DNA from: Pseudobdellovibrionaceae bacterium
Lineage (GTDB): Bacteria; Bdellovibrionota; Bdellovibrionia; Bdellovibrionales; UBA1609
Direction: 5' to 3'
DNA length: 64,000 nucleotides
Assembly: GCA_020635055.1 (NCBI GenBank)
Contig: JACKAN010000002.1
Span: 1-64,000 of the forward strand
Below the pieces are notes generated by a model that worked only from the letters and a program-made list of their open reading frames with translations, was not told where the DNA came from and searched no databases. A program made the translations under genes and the position numbers. Positions 35,990 to 44,659 of the stretch are shown here, in pieces (positions within the stretch are counted from its first letter, which is position 1; the number at the start of each line of letters is the position of its first letter).

Positions 35990-36335
35990 AATTTGAATCA
36001 CCTCTGTCCGGTTTAAATTCTAAAACAAACTGAGTTGTTACCAAAGCGGATGCCTAGTTACTCGGGGTTGCACTCCTAGGATCCTCCCTAGTGGATACTT
36101 TCGTAGCAGCAATGTTCCAATAATCGTCATAACGTCTGGAACTGAGAAACTCTATTTATTTGCGAAGAGAGGCATTAGCACAAGTGAAAACTTAATCAAT
36201 GCAACTAGAACCAGCACTTTTAGTAAGCTCTAGTTTCAAAGAATTTCTTGATCCTCAAATTTTTATTATTTTTTTTGTCTAGACAAAAGTATAAGTCTAG
36301 TTAAGTTTTTCTTAAATCATCCGAATAATAAAGTG
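35990..36335. other. spacer between the MoxR operon and flaG
   Basis: No gene is supported. TAGAATTT and AAATTCTA form a loose inverted repeat just after the stop at 35989. A 16-bp palindrome and a possible promoter near the end are listed separately. Confidence 0.6.
36273..36327 (+). promoter_or_regulatory. 16-bp palindrome and possible FliA-type promoter before flaG
   Basis: TTTTGTCTAGACAAAA at 36273-36288 is a perfect palindrome. TTAA (36301-36304), 15 bases and TCCGAATA (36320-36327) fit sigma-28 spacing but would put the transcript start at about the flaG start codon, giving an almost leaderless mRNA. The promoter reading is therefore tentative; the palindrome is clear. Confidence 0.45.
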
Positions 36336-36713
36336 ATGAATATTAAAACTTTTGTTAATAATATTAGCCCTGTAGATCGAAATACGATAGTAACTCCAGC
36401 AAAAAAATCTGTGAAGTCGGAAGATACTAGCCCTGATAGAGACCCCAATGGTCAAAATGATCGAGGAAAAAATCCAGGAAAACAATTTTTAAATGATGAA
36501 GAAATGGCAAACGCATTATCAAAACTTAAAAATTTTCCTGGAGTAAAAGAGAACTCATTAAAAGTAGAACTGATTGTTAAGGAAATCTCACGTTTTGTTA
36601 TTATCTCTGATCCACTTGGAAATATTGTTCGACGTATACCCGAAGCAGAGCTTTGGCCCTTAATCCAGGAAAAAGAAAATAATAAAGGTCATCTAATCGA
36701 TAAAGCAGGTTAA
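36336..36713 (+). CDS. flaG: FlaG-family flagellar protein
   Basis: A 125-residue protein: a disordered, charged N-terminal half, then the FlaG domain, SLKVELIVKEISRFVIISDPLGNIVRRIPEAELWPLI, corresponding to the FlaG motif (VxFxVDEETGxxVVxVxDxxTGEVIRQIP). FlaG affects filament length in several bacteria. The ATG at 36336 directly follows a GTG at 36333. It sits just upstream of fliD, the usual place. Confidence 0.85.
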   Translation: MNIKTFVNNISPVDRNTIVTPAKKSVKSEDTSPDRDPNGQNDRGKNPGKQFLNDEEMANALSKLKNFPGVKENSLKVELIVKEISRFVIISDPLGNIVRRIPEAELWPLIQEKENNKGHLIDKAG

Positions 36714-36841
36714 GGAAAAATTGTCCTTAGTCAGAAGTCTATGACATATTATTGACTCACTGTATAGAAAACTTTCCCCTATAATAAAACTGAGTCACAG
36801 GCATTGCAGGATGCAATGTATGAGATACCAGGAGGGTGATC

Positions 36842-38227
36842 GTGGCATCCATTTCTATAGGAGGATTGAGTTCGGGCTTACCAGCCAATCTGGTGGATCA
36901 GCTTATTGATGCTGAACGCCAACCTATTAGAAATTTAGAAAATCGAAAAGCAAAAACACAAGGTAAGTTAGATTTAGTCGAAGAAGTATCAGAAAAAATT
37001 GGAAAGCTTACGGAATCTCTTAGTACATTAGCTTCAACTAGAGGGTTCAATGATATTAAACTCCTCTCAGGAGATCCAAATATTGTTCAAGGTGTTATTG
37101 ACCCAGGATTAGCACAACCTGGAAGTTATAATATAGAAGTCATTCAGTTAGCACAAAAAGCATCTGCCGTAACCAATGGCTTTCCCGACAAAGATAGAAC
37201 TGAAATTGGAATTGGCTATTTTGAGTTTGAAACTGCAAACGGGGATGTAGAAGTATACATTGATGGAACTAACAACACACTGGAGGGTGCGGCCAACGCA
37301 ATAAATAAATCTCAAGTGGGCGTGAGAGCCACTGTTATTAATGATAGAAAGTCTCCCGGTTCTCCATACAAACTGTTAATTACAGGAGATAACGTAGGTG
37401 AAGATAACGAAATAAAATACCCTACACTTTACTTTTTGGATGGAGATCAAGATCTTTATTTTGATGAGCAAAGGGAAGCAAAAAATGGAATAGTCAAAGT
37501 TGATGGTTTTGAATTTGAAATCAGTGATAACACAGTAAAAGATGTTCTGCCTGGTGTGACTTTAGAACTTAAGCAGGCTGTTCCTGGAAGAAGCATCAAT
37601 GTCACAGTGAAAGAAGATCAAGAAGTCGTTTCAGGAAAAATTAAAGAATTCGTAGACAATATGAATGAAGTGTTAAAATTCATTCAAAAGCAAAATCGAC
37701 TCGATGGAAAAACGGATACATCACGCACTCTGGGGGGAGAAACTGTAATAAGATCTATCGAAAGTCGGATAAGCCAATTGGTTCAAGGAACTCAAGTGGG
37801 TGTCAATGGTCCTATCAAGCGACTCAATCAAATGGGTATTGTCTATAATAGAAATGGCACCCTTGATTTCGATCAAGAAAAATTCAATTCCGTTTTAAGT
37901 AAAGATCCACCTGCAGTTCAAGCATTTTTTGCGGGTGATGGGTTTTCAACAGGTTTTGTATCCAGTTTAAGGAACCAAATTAGAGCCATGACCGATCCAA
38001 CTCAAGGATCTATTTCATTAAGAAAAAAGTCGCTTCAAGATCAAATAAAAAGAATTGACGACAATATAGAAAGAAAAGACAAGCAATTGGTAAAAAAAGA
38101 AGAAACCATGCGCAGAAAATTTGCAAAAATGGAAGAAGCTATGTCACGACTGAAGTCTCAGGGAGCCTCTGTCAGCAGTATTGGGTCTATGGGTATTCCT
38201 GACTTAAGTGGAGTGAAAGTTGGTTAA
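36842..38227 (+). CDS. fliD: flagellar filament cap protein FliD (HAP2)
   Basis: A 461-residue protein. The GTG at 36842 lies six bases after GGAGG (36831-36835) and starts MASISIGGLSSGLPANLVDQLIDAERQPI, the FliD_N motif. The middle holds the FliD repeats; the C-terminal domain (TSRTLGGETVIRSIESRISQLVQ and GIVYNRNGTLDFDQEKFNSVLSKDPPAVQAFF) is typical. It ends in a long coiled coil (SLRKKSLQDQIKRIDDNIERKDKQLVKKEETMRRKFAKMEEAMSRL). It caps the growing filament and is intact here, unlike the two hook-associated proteins. Confidence 0.93.
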   Translation: MASISIGGLSSGLPANLVDQLIDAERQPIRNLENRKAKTQGKLDLVEEVSEKIGKLTESLSTLASTRGFNDIKLLSGDPNIVQGVIDPGLAQPGSYNIEVIQLAQKASAVTNGFPDKDRTEIGIGYFEFETANGDVEVYIDGTNNTLEGAANAINKSQVGVRATVINDRKSPGSPYKLLITGDNVGEDNEIKYPTLYFLDGDQDLYFDEQREAKNGIVKVDGFEFEISDNTVKDVLPGVTLELKQAVPGRSINVTVKEDQEVVSGKIKEFVDNMNEVLKFIQKQNRLDGKTDTSRTLGGETVIRSIESRISQLVQGTQVGVNGPIKRLNQMGIVYNRNGTLDFDQEKFNSVLSKDPPAVQAFFAGDGFSTGFVSSLRNQIRAMTDPTQGSISLRKKSLQDQIKRIDDNIERKDKQLVKKEETMRRKFAKMEEAMSRLKSQGASVSSIGSMGIPDLSGVKVG

Positions 38228-38301
38228 AAAGAAATTAAGTAACACAAATAAATTACCGATTTGTATTAAGCAGAATAAAAAATCATTAGCAGGAGTTGCT
38301 T

Positions 38302-38694
38302 GTGAGTAAAAATAACTATCAGAAATATAAAAGAACATCAGTCGAAAGTGCCAGTCGTGAAAAGCTATTGCTAATGATGTATGAGGGCGCGATCAAATAT
38401 ATAAAAAAAGCGATCCTTGCTATTGAAAATAACAATATTGCTGAAAGAGGAATGAATATAGGTTTTGCTTACGATGTCATTATGGAATTGAATAATACTT
38501 TAAATCACGAAGTGGGTGGAGAAGTCGCTCAGAATTTAGAGCAGTTATATTTATTTATGACAGATCAATTAATAAAAGCAAATATAAAAGCGGATAAAGA
38601 GAAGTTAGTAAGTGTATTGAAAATACTCGAAACACTTTATGGTGGATGGGTAGAAGCTATTGAAAAAATAAAAAAAGAAAATGTGGCAGGTTAA
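38302..38694 (+). CDS. fliS: flagellin export chaperone FliS
   Basis: A 130-residue helical protein from the GTG at 38302, six bases after AGGAG (38291-38295). The sequence KYKRTSVESASREKLLLMMYEGAIKYIKKAILAIE, then VIMELNNTLNHEVGGEVAQNLEQLYLFMTDQLIKAN is the FliS fold. It binds the flagellin C-terminus and keeps it unfolded for export. Next to fliD and a FliT-like gene, the standard order. Confidence 0.9.
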   Translation: MSKNNYQKYKRTSVESASREKLLLMMYEGAIKYIKKAILAIENNNIAERGMNIGFAYDVIMELNNTLNHEVGGEVAQNLEQLYLFMTDQLIKANIKADKEKLVSVLKILETLYGGWVEAIEKIKKENVAG

Positions 38695-38719
38695 TAGTTA
38701 ATTCCAAGGAGGAGAAGTA

Positions 38720-39148
38720 ATGACAAGCGTCTTAGATCTACTAATACAAAAGAATCATTTCCTAGATAAGTTTTCACATTTGAATGAACGTGAAATACTT
38801 AATTTTATGGAGGGAAATTTTGACAACTTAGATTCTTTCTACAATTCACGAGAGAAAATATTAGGTATACTTTCTGAGATTGATATTAAAATACAAGAAG
38901 AAAGTATTTTTGAAGTCGAATCAGATGTGGATAATCAATTGAGAAAAAAGATCCTAAGAGCTTTAGATTACAAAAGTGATCAAGTAACAAGAATTCTTGG
39001 ACAAGATCTACAGATTTTATCTTTGATCGAAACTGCCAAATCTAATATCATCAAAGAGTTATCACAGGTCAAAAGTACTAGAAAAATATTAGGTTCTTAT
39101 AAATCAGAAAAAAATATAAAATCTGATAAAGTGAATGAAAAAGTCTAG
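38720..39148 (+). CDS. FliT-like flagellar chaperone candidate
   Basis: A 142-residue, wholly helical, charged protein 25 bases after fliS, in the position of fliT. No clear family signature, but the length, the absence of a signal peptide and a pattern like LLIQKNHFLDKFSHLNEREILNFMEGNFDNLDSFYNSREKIL are compatible with the FliT/FlgN type. If so it would bind FliD. Named by position mainly. Confidence 0.5.
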   Translation: MTSVLDLLIQKNHFLDKFSHLNEREILNFMEGNFDNLDSFYNSREKILGILSEIDIKIQEESIFEVESDVDNQLRKKILRALDYKSDQVTRILGQDLQILSLIETAKSNIIKELSQVKSTRKILGSYKSEKNIKSDKVNEKV

Positions 39149-39240
39149 TTTTCTCGTCAAAATACTGACTCCATCAATTTGAGTAAGTCAAATTGATGGC
39201 ACTCTCTTCTATTGAAAGGCTATTAACTGAGTTCTAATAT

Positions 39241-39255
39241 TGGCATCTTTGTTGC
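39241..39255 (+). promoter_or_regulatory. sigma-54 (RpoN) -24/-12 promoter of the TPR/GT9 operon
   Basis: TGGCATCTTTGTTGC: GG at 39242-39243 and GC at 39254-39255, with exactly 10 bases between. It resembles the flgF site (TGGCATATCAATTGC) closely. It is 30 bases before the first start codon of the operon. Confidence 0.75.
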
Positions 39256-39285
39256 TCTCTTTAATAATGAATAAAGAGGTGGGAG

Positions 39286-40140
39286 ATGTCAGAATTAGAA
39301 ACAGGTCATAAGATCAGGTTTCCAATAAAAGAGAGAATAAAGAGCAGTGAAGAAACAAAAAACAGTTGTTATGTTGTTAACAAAGATGTTCGCCAACAAA
39401 AATTAAAAGAGTTTGATAATGAAACTCCTGAAATTGTTGAATCCTATATACTGGAGCTCTTTAATAAAGCAAATCAAGCATACAAGCAAGGTCTAGACAG
39501 TTTAGCCCACAAATTGTATTTACAAATTGCAGCCTCGGGGAGTTACAATTCTGAAATTCTGTTTGTTACATACAAAAACCTTGGAAATATATTGGTTAGA
39601 TCTGCTGATTTAGATGGTGCTGAAGAATTTTATAATAAAGCTTACACACTAAATCCTGATTCAGATGTTTTGCTTGTCAATTTAGGAACATTGGAAATGC
39701 AGAAACCAAATTTAGAAAAGGCTTTGGAAAGATATAGAATGGCGGTGGATGTCAATTCTTCAAATCCCAGAGCTTGGATTGGATTGGCATTGGTTCATCG
39801 TGAATTTGGAGATTTAGAATTATCGTGGGGTAATTTGGAGAAATCACTGGATATTGATCCTTGCGATGAAACAGCCATCGAATTGATGGTGGAATGGGGA
39901 GTTAAAGAATCCAAATTTGAAGCTCTTATTAAAAGGTTGGAAGCCTTTTTATTGATAAATTCAAAAAACTCTTCCATCGCAGAAACCTATGCAAGGGTCT
40001 TAATCGTTGGCGGAAGATTGGAGAAAGCCAGATTCTTTATTCAGAATTATATAAAGACTGAAGGAGAAAATCCAGTTATGGAGAAAATAATGGCTGTACT
40101 TCAATCCTCCATGAGTAAAACGGAGAGTGCTCTTGCTTAA
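39286..40140 (+). CDS. tetratricopeptide-repeat protein heading the glycosylation-like operon
   Basis: A 284-residue cytoplasmic protein without signal peptide. From about residue 50 it consists of TPR helices: YILELFNKANQAYKQGLDSLAHKLYLQIA, NLGNILVRSADLDGAEEFYNKAYTLNPDSD, LVNLGTLEMQKPNLEKALERYRMAVDVNSSN and NLEKSLDIDPCDETA. Such proteins often scaffold glycosyltransferases acting on flagellin. It is directly behind an RpoN site and overlaps the next gene by 14 bases. Confidence 0.8.
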   Translation: MSELETGHKIRFPIKERIKSSEETKNSCYVVNKDVRQQKLKEFDNETPEIVESYILELFNKANQAYKQGLDSLAHKLYLQIAASGSYNSEILFVTYKNLGNILVRSADLDGAEEFYNKAYTLNPDSDVLLVNLGTLEMQKPNLEKALERYRMAVDVNSSNPRAWIGLALVHREFGDLELSWGNLEKSLDIDPCDETAIELMVEWGVKESKFEALIKRLEAFLLINSKNSSIAETYARVLIVGGRLEKARFFIQNYIKTEGENPVMEKIMAVLQSSMSKTESALA

Positions 40141-40765
40141 AGTCCTGAAATCAAAAAACCATTCTTCAATTTTTACTTGGGACGATAAATATTTGTGTTC
40201 ACGAGTCAATCCTCAAAAAGAAGCAACGGATTGGTTAAAATTATATAAAGAACAAATTAATACTTGTAAGAACATTATTGTGCTGGGCTTGGGGTGTGGT
40301 TATCACATTTTAGAATTAACAAAAGTGTTTCCCAATAAAAAAATTATTGTAATTGAAACTCAAAAAGCAATTATAGATTACTTTGTTAAAAACAATTCGA
40401 TGGAATCTTCTATTATTAACATCCAGTGGATTAAAAATGAAAATGAATTATTGGTAAACTCAGAAATTAAGAGGGCTGTGAAAGAATTTTTTGTTGTGTT
40501 ATATTGTACACCCATAATTAAGATATTTCCGTCTCTTGAAGTATATAAAAGTTGGCTTATGGGTCGTAACTACGAATCCTTACAATGGCTCTTTGGGCAG
40601 AGAGAATTAACCACTGAATTTAATCTTGTACACTTAGGAATTAAAAATTTAAACCAATTAGGTCCTACTCTATTGGATTTACAAAGATGTCTTAACCTTA
40701 AAGAGTCAGTAAAATCCCAAAAAATCCATTTTCAAATGGAAGCGCTAAGTGAGTTAATTGTATGA
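40127..40765 (+). CDS. Maf-N-like protein (motility accessory factor family, N-terminal domain only)
   Basis: A 212-residue protein. IIVLGLGCGYHILELTKVFPNKKIIVIETQKAII is the glycine-loop, Rossmann-like motif found at the N-terminus of Maf/DUF115-related flagellin glycosylation factors. The catalytic sialyltransferase-like C-terminal domain of full Maf is absent. The start is a GTG at 40127 or TTG at 40133, after GGAG at 40122-40125. Coupled to the TPR gene upstream and to the GT9 gene downstream (ATGA overlap). Function assigned by motif and context only. Confidence 0.55.
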   Translation: MLLLKVLKSKNHSSIFTWDDKYLCSRVNPQKEATDWLKLYKEQINTCKNIIVLGLGCGYHILELTKVFPNKKIIVIETQKAIIDYFVKNNSMESSIINIQWIKNENELLVNSEIKRAVKEFFVVLYCTPIIKIFPSLEVYKSWLMGRNYESLQWLFGQRELTTEFNLVHLGIKNLNQLGPTLLDLQRCLNLKESVKSQKIHFQMEALSELIV

Positions 40766-42417
40766 AAGTACTTGCAGTCAGTTTACTTAGATTAGGAGAT
40801 ATATTGATGTTAGCTCCTGTTCTTCGTGGACTAAAAGATCAAGGTAAAGATGTTGAGCTACATGTTCTAGTTAACAAACAATTCCTTTTTGTTAAGGATT
40901 TAATGCCTTGGGTAGATAAGTTTTTAGGCTTTGATCGTCAAGAATTACAAAGGGGTCTGGGCGAGCCAGATAGACAAATTTTTGAACCCCTGGATCGACT
41001 CAATTCGATTGTTTCTTTTCTAGACAGAGAAAAGTACGACAAAGTTATAAACCTAACGCACAATCGATTTAGTGGGTTTCTATGTGGTATGATTAAAGCT
41101 AATGACAAGTTAGGTTTAACTATAAATCAACTGAAGTCTGTCAGTTTTGGCAATCGCTGGTACTCTTATATGAATGAACAGGTTGCGGGCGGCGCAAGTT
41201 TTACAGCACATATGATGGATATTCACTACTATGGTTCGGGATTACCTTATAGAGAACACAGATTTGATTTTAAACTTAACACTGAAGGCGAGGAAGAAGC
41301 GCAAGCTTTATTAAAAAATTTAGATCCTTTTATCTGTGTACAACCCCTGACAAGCGACGAAAAAAAGAACTGGGAAATTGAACAATTTGTAGATGCCCTA
41401 AAAATATTTAATTTTTTAAATCCCAATTTTAGCATTTATTGTCTTGGAGCTCCCAATGAGGGTGAAAAAATTGCTGAATTTATAACAGCCTGTAAAGCAG
41501 AGGGGATTCAAGTCTATCCAGCTATTTGTAGTTTGCAGGGGGCCTTGGGTTTGTTGACTCAAAGTCGCTTGCTACTTACAGGTGATACGAGCATTAAGCA
41601 TTTAGCTAGCGGAACGGATTGTAAAATTATTGAAGTCTCTATTGGCTCCAGTGATTATCAAAAAACTGGGATTTATAAGCCCAACAGTTACATTATAACC
41701 AGTCAGGCATCTTGTGCACCTTGTTCTCATAGCTCTAAATGCTCCCAGCCCTCACATATCTGTGGAGAGAATGTTGATGCGGAAGCTGTTGGCCTTATTA
41801 TGAATCAAGTCTTAAATGGGGGAGACAAGGAAATACGTATTATTGCTCGAGAATATAATGACAAACTGAGGGTCTATAAAACATTTTTTAATCATTCCGG
41901 TTTTTGGTATGCTCGAGATTTATCTAAAGGTTTTGACTCTACAAATCTTGAACAGGTGGTTAACTTATCTAGTTGGAAGTTACTCAATCAGGGAGAACAC
42001 CTTAAGCTCATTGGTGAATATGGCAGTGAATGTGTAAAGCTCAATGCGGCCATTCAACAAGCCTTCCCAGAAGTACAAAATAAAATTAAGCAAAGTTTTT
42101 TTTCAGACTTAGAGCTTAGAGTAGTTAAAGGTGGGGAGAATCTTAAGCTTGTAAAAGAATGTTTACAAAACTTATTAAAGAAGAAAACACTAAATTCCAA
42201 CGATATTCAACGCAATTACAAATTACTTTGTGAAGAACTAAGTCCTAAATTGGCTGACGAAATTTTGTTTTTTACAAAGAACTATGATGGCAATGCAGTC
42301 CAGAATTTTAATCAACTTAGAAAGTATTCTGAGGCCATGCAAAGTGCATTCAATAGAAATCAAATTCAACTCAAGCTTATAAGAACTATGATGAATCAAA
42401 GGATGGCAGGCTTATGA
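40762..42417 (+). CDS. GT9-family glycosyltransferase (heptosyltransferase-like), copy 1
   Basis: A 551-residue protein. The first ~350 residues are GT9: MKVLAVSLLRLGDILMLAPVLRGLK, FICVQPLTSDEKKNWEIEQFVDALK, and LLTQSRLLLTGDTSIKHLASGTDCKIIEVSIGSS, the ADP-heptose transferase core. A cysteine cluster (CAPCSHSSKC..C) follows, as in several GT9 proteins. About 190 C-terminal helical residues are not recognised. In a flagellar cluster behind an RpoN site the acceptor may be flagellin rather than LPS; this is inference. Confidence 0.8.
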   Translation: MKVLAVSLLRLGDILMLAPVLRGLKDQGKDVELHVLVNKQFLFVKDLMPWVDKFLGFDRQELQRGLGEPDRQIFEPLDRLNSIVSFLDREKYDKVINLTHNRFSGFLCGMIKANDKLGLTINQLKSVSFGNRWYSYMNEQVAGGASFTAHMMDIHYYGSGLPYREHRFDFKLNTEGEEEAQALLKNLDPFICVQPLTSDEKKNWEIEQFVDALKIFNFLNPNFSIYCLGAPNEGEKIAEFITACKAEGIQVYPAICSLQGALGLLTQSRLLLTGDTSIKHLASGTDCKIIEVSIGSSDYQKTGIYKPNSYIITSQASCAPCSHSSKCSQPSHICGENVDAEAVGLIMNQVLNGGDKEIRIIAREYNDKLRVYKTFFNHSGFWYARDLSKGFDSTNLEQVVNLSSWKLLNQGEHLKLIGEYGSECVKLNAAIQQAFPEVQNKIKQSFFSDLELRVVKGGENLKLVKECLQNLLKKKTLNSNDIQRNYKLLCEELSPKLADEILFFTKNYDGNAVQNFNQLRKYSEAMQSAFNRNQIQLKLIRTMMNQRMAGL

Positions 42418-42599
42418 ATAATTCAAAAGCAGTAAATAATCTAAAGAAATCTTTAGATAAACTCGAAAAAGCGGCTCAGCAAATTGTTAGCACTAGAGGT
42501 TATACTAAAGAGGTTGAAAACATTCGCATGCTTAACGAAATGATCAGGGAGCAGCTAATTAATGAAAATATTAATTGTTCAACTCGCAAGATTCGGTGA
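42414..42599 (+). CDS. small coiled-coil protein between two GT9 genes
   Basis: A 61-residue helical protein (KAVNNLKKSLDKLEKAAQQIV) without a signal peptide; not recognised. Its ATG overlaps the upstream stop, and its 3' end overlaps the next gene by 38 bases, so it is likely translated in the operon. Confidence 0.5.
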   Translation: MNNSKAVNNLKKSLDKLEKAAQQIVSTRGYTKEVENIRMLNEMIREQLINENINCSTRKIR

Positions 42600-44049
42600 T
42601 ATTTTTCAGACATGGCCAGTAATTTCTGCCTTAAAACGAACTTATCCCTATGCGGAAATTGATGTTCTAGTTCGCGAAAGATTTTCAGAGGCTATGAATG
42701 AAAACTTACATGTAAGCAAAACAATAAAGCTATCTACAGCTGAGATCCTCTCGAGTATTATCATCAATAATGATGAAGAATCGTGTTTAAAGCGTATTTC
42801 TGCGCTCTGTTCTGAACTTAAAAATCAAGATTACGATAGCATAATTAATTTGTCTTTTTCTCCATTTTCTAGTTATCTTGTATCAGCAATATCTCAACCC
42901 AAAAGCACAGTACTTGGTTATACGCGTTTTTCAGACGGTTATCTTTGTATTCCAGACGATGTGAGTGCTTATTTTTATGCTCAAATTGGAATAGGAAAGG
43001 CCAACAGAGTTCATCTCACTCAAGTCTTTGCCGGGGTGGCTCAAATAGATCTTGTTGACGAAGATTGGAATTGTCAAAATCTTGGAACCGAAAATTTGGA
43101 AACATTAGCAGAATTTAATCTTCCTCTCAAAAAATTTATAATACTGCAAGTAGGGGCCAGCCAAGAAGAAAAAACATATGGTATAGACAAATGGTCTCAA
43201 GTGATTAACCACTTCAAAAAATTATCAAATATAGCCTTGGTTTTAGTTGGGTCTTCGGATGAAAAAGATTTGGGAGAAAAAATACAACAATCTACCAATG
43301 GCGCTAATATAATAAATTTAATTGGTAAAACAAATCTTAGTCAGTTGAGTCAAATTGTTAGAGGTTCCTGTTTAGTTGTAAGCGGTGATAGCCTTTTGCT
43401 TCACGTGGCCTCACTGACTCAAACACCCACATTGTGTGTATCTTTGGCTGCAGTCAATTTTTGGGAAACGGGACCTCTCGCTCCAGAAAGTAGAATTATT
43501 TATGGTGAGACACGTGATGACATAGCCTCTGATCGAGTTGCAAAAGAAATTTTATGTATGACTGAAGAAACAATGAGTGGAAATCCGATATTGTATAGAA
43601 CTTCCTATGGTCCCGTAGCTTTTGAGTTTGTTAATTACAAGTTTGAAGATTTTAGTTGGCATCTCATTGAGGCAATTTATATGCAGAAACCTTTTCCAAC
43701 TATTTGTGATGCCGATTTAGCACATGGAATGTTACGTTTAAATGAACTGGCTCAACTTGCAATCCAACAATTAGATGAAATCAGTTTCGAAAAGAAAATG
43801 GATATTCAAGTCGAGTTACTTTCGCAAGTAGATACGATGTTGGAAATAATTCCGAGATTGGTTCCAGCCTTAGCTCCTCTGGTTTCTTGGTTTCAAACTG
43901 AAAGACTTAGAATTGGTCCGAACTCTTTAGAGCAAGTATTGAGCCTGACTAAAAGTAAATTTTTTGATTTAAAAATTATTACTGATTTATACATCCCAAA
44001 TTCAAATGATTCAGGAGTTGTCCATGCAGACACAAATATACTCACATGA
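42562..44049 (+). CDS. GT9-family glycosyltransferase, copy 2
   Basis: A 495-residue protein with the same architecture as copy 1: MKILIVQLARFGDIFQTWPVISALKRTYPYAEIDVLVRERF, IILQVGASQEEKTYGIDKWSQVINHF, IINLIGKTNLSQLSQIVRGSCLVVSGDSLLLHVASLTQTPTL with the GT9 D-H motif, then about 150 unrecognised helical residues. The cysteine cluster of copy 1 is missing. Two tandem GT9 genes suggest a disaccharide or longer glycan. Confidence 0.8.
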   Translation: MKILIVQLARFGDIFQTWPVISALKRTYPYAEIDVLVRERFSEAMNENLHVSKTIKLSTAEILSSIIINNDEESCLKRISALCSELKNQDYDSIINLSFSPFSSYLVSAISQPKSTVLGYTRFSDGYLCIPDDVSAYFYAQIGIGKANRVHLTQVFAGVAQIDLVDEDWNCQNLGTENLETLAEFNLPLKKFIILQVGASQEEKTYGIDKWSQVINHFKKLSNIALVLVGSSDEKDLGEKIQQSTNGANIINLIGKTNLSQLSQIVRGSCLVVSGDSLLLHVASLTQTPTLCVSLAAVNFWETGPLAPESRIIYGETRDDIASDRVAKEILCMTEETMSGNPILYRTSYGPVAFEFVNYKFEDFSWHLIEAIYMQKPFPTICDADLAHGMLRLNELAQLAIQQLDEISFEKKMDIQVELLSQVDTMLEIIPRLVPALAPLVSWFQTERLRIGPNSLEQVLSLTKSKFFDLKIITDLYIPNSNDSGVVHADTNILT

Positions 44050-44647
44050 TGAGTTGAAAAATATCTATCCCTCAACAAGTTCAGTTAGTGAAATCATTGC
44101 CGATTTTGAGTTGCAATGCTGGGAAAAGGGTTCTGTGATTTGTGAAATTCATCTCAATGGTATTTATATTTCTGAAGAAGAAGAAAAGAATTTGAGTAAA
44201 AAAACGATAAATGATGTAAACACTCTAGAAATTCTAACTCGAGATCAAACGGAATTGATAGAAGTTACTTTACGGACGATGAACCAATGGATTCCTAAAA
44301 TAAGAGACAGATCCCGCGAGCTCTCGACCTTTTATAAAATCCAAAAGGAAGTGATTTCAGCAGATGATTTTATTGAACTCATTGATGGATGCAAATGGCT
44401 TTCGGATTCCTTACATTTGTTAAAACCAACGCTTTTAAAATTAGTAAATAATCCCGAATTCGAAGAGAAGTGGACTCAATCGGAATTAATTTTTACATCT
44501 ACGGCTAAAGAAGTATTAAGCTCATTCGAAAAACAAGATATGGTCTTGTTGAGTGACATATTAGAATATGACTTAAGCGATTCACTGGACCAATGGCAGG
44601 ATCTTCTTTTTAGTCAATCCACCATTCGTACTCTAGCAAAAGTATGA
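44024..44647 (+). CDS. unknown protein, end of the glycosylation-like operon
   Basis: A 207-residue soluble protein. The ATG at 44024 lies six bases after AGGAG (44013-44017) and overlaps the GT9 gene by 26 bases; an ATG at 44006 has no ribosome site. The sequence is helical and acidic (WEKGSVICEIHLNGIYISEEEEKNLSKKTIND near the start) with no recognised domain. Confidence 0.55.
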   Translation: MQTQIYSHDELKNIYPSTSSVSEIIADFELQCWEKGSVICEIHLNGIYISEEEEKNLSKKTINDVNTLEILTRDQTELIEVTLRTMNQWIPKIRDRSRELSTFYKIQKEVISADDFIELIDGCKWLSDSLHLLKPTLLKLVNNPEFEEKWTQSELIFTSTAKEVLSSFEKQDMVLLSDILEYDLSDSLDQWQDLLFSQSTIRTLAKV

Positions 44648-44659
44648 TATTTTTAAAGT

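Noticed and set aside
36060..36130. Possible tRNA-like sequence in the spacer before flaG
   Set aside because: No acceptor stem or T-loop consensus could be folded by eye.
36780..36830. Sigma-54 promoter before fliD (GGCATTGCAGGATGC)
   Set aside because: GG and GC are separated by 11 bases, not 10, and the TGGCA element is incomplete.
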